Shown here: positions 5,985 through 9,716 of the stretch, in pieces
Position numbering within the stretch: the stretch's first letter is position 1
Layout: each line of letters opens with the position of its first letter
Source of the DNA: Akkermansiaceae bacterium
Lineage (GTDB): Bacteria; Verrucomicrobiota; Verrucomicrobiia; Verrucomicrobiales; Akkermansiaceae
Length of the DNA stretch: 9,716 nt
NCBI GenBank assembly: GCA_023301645.1
Contig: JALZUH010000078.1
Coordinates: 1 to 9,716, forward strand
Direction of reading: 5' to 3'
Notes under the pieces: model-generated
What the model saw: only the letters and a program-made list of their open reading frames with translations
Told to the model about the DNA's origin: nothing
Database searches by the model: none
Position numbers and translations under genes: made by a program

Positions 5985-7079
5985 CTAGCGGTGATTTGCC
6001 ACTGTGGGCGGCACTATATTACCCGAGGCTTGCAGACTCAGCGCCTCTGGATGGCTCTTGTAGTGAGCTCTCACGACCTTTGCCACGGCGAGTTTCACCT
6101 CATCGGTCACAGCACACACCTGCCCTACTGGCAGTGCTGAGAGCAGACCGTCGAGGAGCAGCTCCTGCGGTGAGGATAGCTTACTACGCCATGACGCTAG
6201 TAATGATGAATCTATGTGAGATGGCAGTGAGCCCATGATACCCAAGTCGTTCTGGTCATGCACTAGCAGCCCTGATGTCGTGCCCCGATCGAGGGTGAGC
6301 ACTTGGAAGAAGTAGAGTGTATGGTATGCTATTTGCACCCTCTGATCATCTTCTGATGATGGCGACTGGGCTGTTATCGGGTTCTGCTCAATGGATTCCT
6401 TAAGAATACTCAAGTAAAGAGCGATGACAGAATCGCCGAGAGATCTAGCCATGTTACGATCGGACTCGGGGTCATCGGTGCTGAAATTTTCTAAATAGAA
6501 GTGCGCCGCACCTCGGTGGCGTTTTAGCGCTGGGATGTAGAAGTAGCGATCTCCTTGATCAGCCCCTTCTTGGTAACACTTACCCACCACGCCGCGAATA
6601 CATTCCTGAAAGCGAGCTGTTTGCTCAGCATTTGGAATCGACGGGTTAAGGTCTGCCATCATGCGCCAGTAACCCGAGCCATCCTTCATCTCGGTCCAGC
6701 TGATGTGCATGTGAATCGACGACGCATGAGGATTGGCTGGATGAATGATACAGGAGAGTGCTGTCGCAGAACCTAGCCTTTTAGCAAGATCATCATCATA
6801 GTGGATCTGTGAGACATTCACCGATGCGCGATCGAATGCGCAGCCATCATGATCGAGTGGTGCCGTGAAGCGACTGCCACCTCCATGGCGACCCTCATCA
6901 CGAAGCCACGATGAGTCTTCAAATAACACCTCCTCACTGGTCTCACCAGTGACTGCCTCAAGCCCACATACAAAACGAGCCTGAAGCTCACGCACTAATT
7001 CCAAAGCACTATCCCGAGAGGAGTTAGTGGCATTAGCCCCTCTAATCTGTGTTTCCTGCGATAGCTCTGGCTTAGACAT
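5985..7079 (-). CDS. hemF: Coproporphyrinogen III oxidase, oxygen-dependent family, divergent
   Basis: HemF-family enzymes convert coproporphyrinogen III to protoporphyrinogen IX with O2 during heme synthesis. The 364-residue product (E. coli HemF has 299) aligns well in several blocks: FEDSSWLRDEGRHGGGSRF (53-71), AFDRASVNVSQIH (81-93), IIHPANPHASSIHMHISW (111-128), ADLNP (142-146), RYFYIPALKRHRG (178-190) and LDRGTTSGL (263-271). His113 and His123 match E. coli His96 and His106. E. coli His145 and His175, annotated as metal ligands as I recall, correspond ungapped to Gln158 and Ala184, so catalysis may differ. The ends are longer than in E. coli; the C-terminal extension (about 323-364) contains HPEALSLQASG. 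A TTG 39 bp upstream would also be in frame. I prefer the ATG at 7079 because the added residues resemble nothing and TATAAC lies 6 nt before this ATG. Its minus-strand neighbours upstream are a GNAT gene and a lipoprotein gene. Confidence 0.85.
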   Translation of the reverse strand: MSKPELSQETQIRGANATNSSRDSALELVRELQARFVCGLEAVTGETSEEVLFEDSSWLRDEGRHGGGSRFTAPLDHDGCAFDRASVNVSQIHYDDDLAKRLGSATALSCIIHPANPHASSIHMHISWTEMKDGSGYWRMMADLNPSIPNAEQTARFQECIRGVVGKCYQEGADQGDRYFYIPALKRHRGAAHFYLENFSTDDPESDRNMARSLGDSVIALYLSILKESIEQNPITAQSPSSEDDQRVQIAYHTLYFFQVLTLDRGTTSGLLVHDQNDLGIMGSLPSHIDSSLLASWRSKLSSPQELLLDGLLSALPVGQVCAVTDEVKLAVAKVVRAHYKSHPEALSLQASGNIVPPTVANHR

Positions 7080-7085
7080 GGGTTG

Positions 7086-7091
7086 GTTATA
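7086..7091 (-). promoter_or_regulatory. -10-like TATAAC immediately before hemF
   Basis: On the minus strand TATAAC ends 6 nt before the hemF ATG, after a run of Ts. If used, transcription would begin at or next to the start codon, giving a leaderless mRNA. No good -35 was found 16-18 bp upstream, so the call is weak. Confidence 0.3.
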
Positions 7092-7116
7092 AAAAAAACT
7101 CGAGCGATGAACAGAC

Positions 7117-7137
7117 AAAATCTAGCACAAAGCTAGA
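7117..7137 (-). terminator. Weak hairpin with T4 at the end of the GNAT gene
   Basis: On the minus strand TCTAGC (7137-7132), a 5-nt loop and GCTAGA (7126-7121) are followed by TTTT (7120-7117). The stem overlaps the GNAT stop codon (7135-7133). It is short and AT-rich, so at most it would reduce read-through into hemF. Confidence 0.35.
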
Positions 7138-7597
7138 GTTCTACCTCCATAAGTGTCACCGGCTCACCCATGTAGTCCTCCTGTGTAATCGTGCTCCAGC
7201 CTAAGTGCTGGTAGAAAGGCTCATCGTCTGGGGTGAATAAATAGAGCTTCTTGATACCCGCCTGCTTTGTCTCCTCCATAGCGTGCTTCACAAGAAGTGC
7301 ACCGTAGCCATTTCTACGATGTTTTTCAGAAACATAGACACTCGCAAGCCACGGGGAAAGATTCTCATGTGTATCCATGTCACTCTGCACAATAGCCGCT
7401 GAGCCTATCAGCTCACCGTCCTTTTCCCCCACGAAGGTGCTCGGGACAAAGCTCTCACTGAGATAACCCTGCATCTTTACCAAGCGCTTCTCGATAGTTC
7501 CTCCTGGATTTAGCTCAATCCACTCATGGTGATGCCAATGAGCTAACTGATGAATATACTGTGGCACTTTTTTGAGGTCCTGAATATCCATGCCCAT
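7133..7597 (-). CDS. GNAT-family N-acetyltransferase
   Basis: This 154-residue single-domain protein should transfer an acetyl group from acetyl-CoA to an unknown amine or protein substrate in the cytoplasm. The acetyl-CoA binding motif A is clear: a beta strand, WLASVYVSEKHRRNGYGALL (83-102), with RRNGYG (94-99) matching the Q/R-x-x-G-x-G/A pyrophosphate loop, followed by the helix LVKHAMEETKQAG. Motif B is LYLFTPDDEPFYQHLGW (118-134), a common GNAT ending. The N-terminal part is rich in His and Trp (HWHHHEWIE, 20-28). Two starts are possible: the ATG at 7597, or the ATG at 7591 (MDIQDLKK), which lies 8 nt after a TATAAA box. Neither has a Shine-Dalgarno sequence. It lies 55 bp after the lipoprotein gene and 53 bp before hemF on the same strand. 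The substrate cannot be told from the sequence. Confidence 0.88.
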   Translation of the reverse strand: MGMDIQDLKKVPQYIHQLAHWHHHEWIELNPGGTIEKRLVKMQGYLSESFVPSTFVGEKDGELIGSAAIVQSDMDTHENLSPWLASVYVSEKHRRNGYGALLVKHAMEETKQAGIKKLYLFTPDDEPFYQHLGWSTITQEDYMGEPVTLMEVEL

Positions 7598-7652
7598 TCT
7601 TTATAAAAACTAATCAATATTTACAACCACGCAACTATATTAAGTGCCGTTA

Positions 7653-8261
7653 TTACCACTTCCACTCGAGTGGCGAGCGCCCCCTAACAATCTCTGCGGG
7701 TAGGTTAATAAACTCCACGTCCTTGACGCTATCTGACTTCATCTGAAACTTTACTAGTTTACGATCTGTTCCTGCATGCGTGCTTACAGAAACATCCGCT
7801 AACATCGTAATATCACCATCTTCACGAGGGTATACCTTCAGCTCACCCGGTATTTGAAAGTTTGCATACGCCTTCCCCGGCTCTCTTCTAAAGCTCTTGA
7901 AAGCCTCAGCAACACCTAAGTGCTCCGTAGGATACCACTCACTGCGATTGGTCTTACTTGTCGTCACCTTGACTCGGTGCACGGTCATCTGCACATGCTT
8001 CCCCTCAGCGCCTTCAGCCACCACTCGCCAGATGAAGGGGCCATCGATCGTCTCAGAGCCTGCCAGATAGATCATCGCAGAGAAAGAGAAGCCAGCCTTG
8101 CCACCCATCGGCTTTACCGAACTACCGACCTTAGCACCATTAATGACAACAGTAGCACTCTCTTGGTAGGTGTGCCCTTTGGTAAAGATATGCCCGCATG
8201 AAGTCAGCAACAGCGTGCTGAGAGCCCCTGTGAGTATGAGCAGAAGTAAACGAGTATTCAT
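7653..8261 (-). CDS. Putative lipoprotein of unknown function
   Basis: The 202-residue product begins with a typical lipoprotein signal peptide: MNTR, a leucine-rich core (LLLLILTGALSTLLL) and the lipobox LTSC with the modified cysteine at residue 22. The mature protein of about 181 residues would be membrane-anchored and periplasmic or outer-membrane facing. It is mostly predicted strand (for example SATVVINGAKVG at 35-46, and 76-101) with no motif I recognise; a beta-sandwich is a guess. The ending is SPLEWKW. A TTG one codon upstream (8264) could also start it, but the ATG at 8261 is preferred. It is divergent from the M48 protease gene across 143 bp and is first in a minus-strand run with the GNAT gene and hemF. 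A TTGACA promoter precedes it. Confidence 0.8.
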   Translation of the reverse strand: MNTRLLLLILTGALSTLLLTSCGHIFTKGHTYQESATVVINGAKVGSSVKPMGGKAGFSFSAMIYLAGSETIDGPFIWRVVAEGAEGKHVQMTVHRVKVTTSKTNRSEWYPTEHLGVAEAFKSFRREPGKAYANFQIPGELKVYPREDGDITMLADVSVSTHAGTDRKLVKFQMKSDSVKDVEFINLPAEIVRGRSPLEWKW

Positions 8262-8267
8262 CAACGT

Positions 8268-8297
8268 ATAAAAAGGTGTTTCTAATCAATCTGTCAA
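8268..8297 (-). promoter_or_regulatory. Promoter of the lipoprotein gene
   Basis: On the minus strand a perfect -35, TTGACA (8297-8292), is followed after 18 bp by TTTTAT (8273-8268), a four-of-six -10. That box ends 6 nt before the ATG at 8261, so the transcript would be leaderless. A better-looking TATACG (8270-8265) is 21 bp from the -35, longer than normal. Confidence 0.5.
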
Positions 8298-8369
8298 CAA
8301 CCATACCTATAGACAGAAGGCCACCTGAAAAGGGTCACTTCCATTCTGCATCAATCTCACTTTTGTGCA

Positions 8370-8396
8370 TTGACTAAACACTCCTCATCCTATGGA
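8370..8396 (+). promoter_or_regulatory. Candidate promoter of the M48 protease gene
   Basis: TTGACT (8370-8375, five of six -35 bases), 15 bp, then TATGGA (8391-8396) ends 8 nt before the ATG at 8405. The spacer is short and the -10 is poor, so this is tentative. Confidence 0.3.
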
Positions 8397-8404
8397 TTTC
8401 ATGC

Positions 8405-9673
8405 ATGGATAACCCAACCGCGCTATTTATTCTCATTGCCGTCTTCGCACTGTGGAAGCTGGACCTTATAGCCACCCTACTCAATCTTAAAGCCCTCGAC
8501 CCGAAGCTACCTGAAGAGTTCGTAAGCATCTACGATCAGGAGAAATACGCCAAGTCCCAAGAATACACACGTGTTTCGGCAAAATACAGCATCATCACCT
8601 CGACCTTTAACCTCGTCGTATTAATTGCATTCTGGTTCGCAGGTGGTTTTGGCACCCTTGATAGCTGGTTGCGCGGGTTTGGCTGGAGTGAGACAGCTAC
8701 CGGTTTAGCCTTTATCGGTGCTATCTTCGCGGGAAATGCCATCCTCACCCTCCCCTTCAGTATTTATGACACCTTTGTCATCGAGGAGAAATTCGGCTTT
8801 AATAAAACCACACCGAAAACATTCGTCGTCGACCAGCTCAAGGGGCTACTCCTCGGTCTACTCCTCGGCGTTCCCATCCTCGCGATGGTGCTCTGGATCT
8901 TCGGAACAGTTAATAATGCATGGCTGTGGGCATGGCTAGCCTTCACCGCTTTCCAGCTGCTCATGACCTATCTCGCCCCCACATTCATCCTGCCGCTGTT
9001 TAATAAATTCCAACCTATGGAAGACGGCGAGCTCAAATCACGTATTCAGGAAATGTCAGCGAAATGCGACTTCCCACTCACTGAGATTCACGTCATGGAC
9101 GGGTCTAAGCGCTCAACCAAGTCCAACGCCTTCTTTACCGGCTTCGGCAAACGCAAAAAAATCGCACTCTTTGACACCCTCATCGACAATCACGGTGTCG
9201 ACGAGCTTCTCGGAGTGCTCGCTCACGAAGTAGGCCACTTCAAAAAGAAGCACATCATCCAGCGCATGATCTTCTCCTTCGTGCAGACCGCCGTCATCTT
9301 CTTCCTCCTCGGAATCGTCACCGACCAGTCTAGCCCATTTGCCAGAGAGCTCTTTGACGCCTTTGGAGTAGAGCAAATCTCCGTCTACGCGGGTCTCGTC
9401 TTCTTCACGCTCCTCTTCTCACCAGTGAGCCGCGTGCTCTCGATCATAGGCAATATGTCGAGCCGTAAGCACGAATTCGAAGCCGATGCCTATGCCGCAG
9501 AGATACAGGAGACACCTGAGCACCTCATCAAAGCGCTCAAAAAACTCGCTGCCGATAACCTCTCCAATCTCACTCCGCACCCCTTCCCAGTCTTTCTCGA
9601 CTACTCACATCCCCCGATGCTGACCCGCCTCAAGGCACTGAATGAACTTAGTGAGCAAAAGACACACAAATAA
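8405..9673 (+). CDS. M48 family membrane metallopeptidase (Ste24 / CAAX prenyl protease 1-like)
   Basis: The 422-residue product is an integral membrane zinc protease of the Ste24 type. Hydrophobic segments are visible near residues 5-28, 62-81, 98-118, 147-167, 173-194, 287-304 and 326-346, which fits the multi-helix Ste24 chamber. The zinc site HEVGH (274-278) lies in VLAHEVGHFKKKH, and the third ligand comes from the E-x3-D motif in KHEFEADAYA (E357, D361). The cytoplasmic-side domain KSNAFFTGFGKRKKIALFDTL (239-259) and the C-terminal SHPPMLTRLKAL (401-412) are typical of the family. In bacteria, which lack prenylated CAAX proteins, these enzymes probably act in membrane protein quality control; this role is inferred. 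The ATG at 8405 has no Shine-Dalgarno sequence, and the MDNPTALF start is reasonable for the first helix. It shares a 143-bp divergent spacer with the lipoprotein gene. Nothing identifiable lies in the 43 bp after its stop. Confidence 0.95.
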   Translation: MDNPTALFILIAVFALWKLDLIATLLNLKALDPKLPEEFVSIYDQEKYAKSQEYTRVSAKYSIITSTFNLVVLIAFWFAGGFGTLDSWLRGFGWSETATGLAFIGAIFAGNAILTLPFSIYDTFVIEEKFGFNKTTPKTFVVDQLKGLLLGLLLGVPILAMVLWIFGTVNNAWLWAWLAFTAFQLLMTYLAPTFILPLFNKFQPMEDGELKSRIQEMSAKCDFPLTEIHVMDGSKRSTKSNAFFTGFGKRKKIALFDTLIDNHGVDELLGVLAHEVGHFKKKHIIQRMIFSFVQTAVIFFLLGIVTDQSSPFARELFDAFGVEQISVYAGLVFFTLLFSPVSRVLSIIGNMSSRKHEFEADAYAAEIQETPEHLIKALKKLAADNLSNLTPHPFPVFLDYSHPPMLTRLKALNELSEQKTHK

Positions 9674-9716
9674 CCAACCTGAAGACGCTATTACCATCAA
9701 AGCCCTATTCTCTAGC

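Noticed and set aside
7080..7118. Longer hemF start at TTG 7118
   Set aside because: The 13 added residues match nothing in the family, and an ATG with a -10-like box lies just downstream.
7662..7673. CCACTCGAGTGG palindrome at the lipoprotein 3' end
   Set aside because: It lies inside the coding sequence for the last residues, is short, and has no T tract.

Overview
The window looks like chromosomal DNA of a free-living, aerobic, Gram-negative bacterium of medium GC content. It has an SPII lipoprotein, a Ste24-type membrane protease, an oxygen-dependent heme gene and bacterial-type AspRS and HisRS. Start codons generally lack Shine-Dalgarno sequences, and the HisRS and HemF are unusual variants. 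From memory of family trends, this points to the Planctomycetes-Verrucomicrobia-Chlamydiae group, most likely Verrucomicrobiota. That placement is an inference; the window has no decisive marker.

Left part (1-2404), accessory-like. The 3' end of an unidentified gene overlaps the start of a DUF2071/YqjF-like gene (TAATG). A 166-bp spacer rich in inverted repeats follows, then tRNA-Arg(ACG) at 1020-1096. Next come about 735 bp without a convincing gene, holding several hairpins, a C9 tract beside a perfect 16-bp palindrome, and a stretch that vaguely resembles an insertion-sequence end. A minus-strand gene then encodes a membrane-anchored thioredoxin-fold protein that has lost both active-site cysteines and the cis-proline. 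The two complete genes here use many AGA/AGG/CGA arginine codons, unlike hisS to the right.

Centre (2699-5960), housekeeping. hisS and aspS lie head to tail 75 bp apart with no terminator between them, and aspS is followed by a strong intrinsic terminator at 5924-5960. HisRS lacks the usual motif 3 arginine. AspRS carries the histidine associated with non-discriminating enzymes.

Right part. Three minus-strand genes run from 8261 down to 5985: a lipoprotein of unknown function, a GNAT acetyltransferase and a divergent coproporphyrinogen III oxidase (HemF). The lipoprotein is divergent from an M48 Ste24/CAAX-type membrane metalloprotease at 8405-9673; the two share a 143-bp promoter region. 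Several start codons sit 6-8 nt after a -10-like hexamer, so leaderless transcripts are possible.

No CRISPR array, complete mobile element or obvious new multi-gene system is present. The most interesting items are the divergent HemF, the redox-dead thioredoxin-like protein beside the non-coding tRNA flank, the nested inverted repeats before the tRNA, and the possible leaderless starts.
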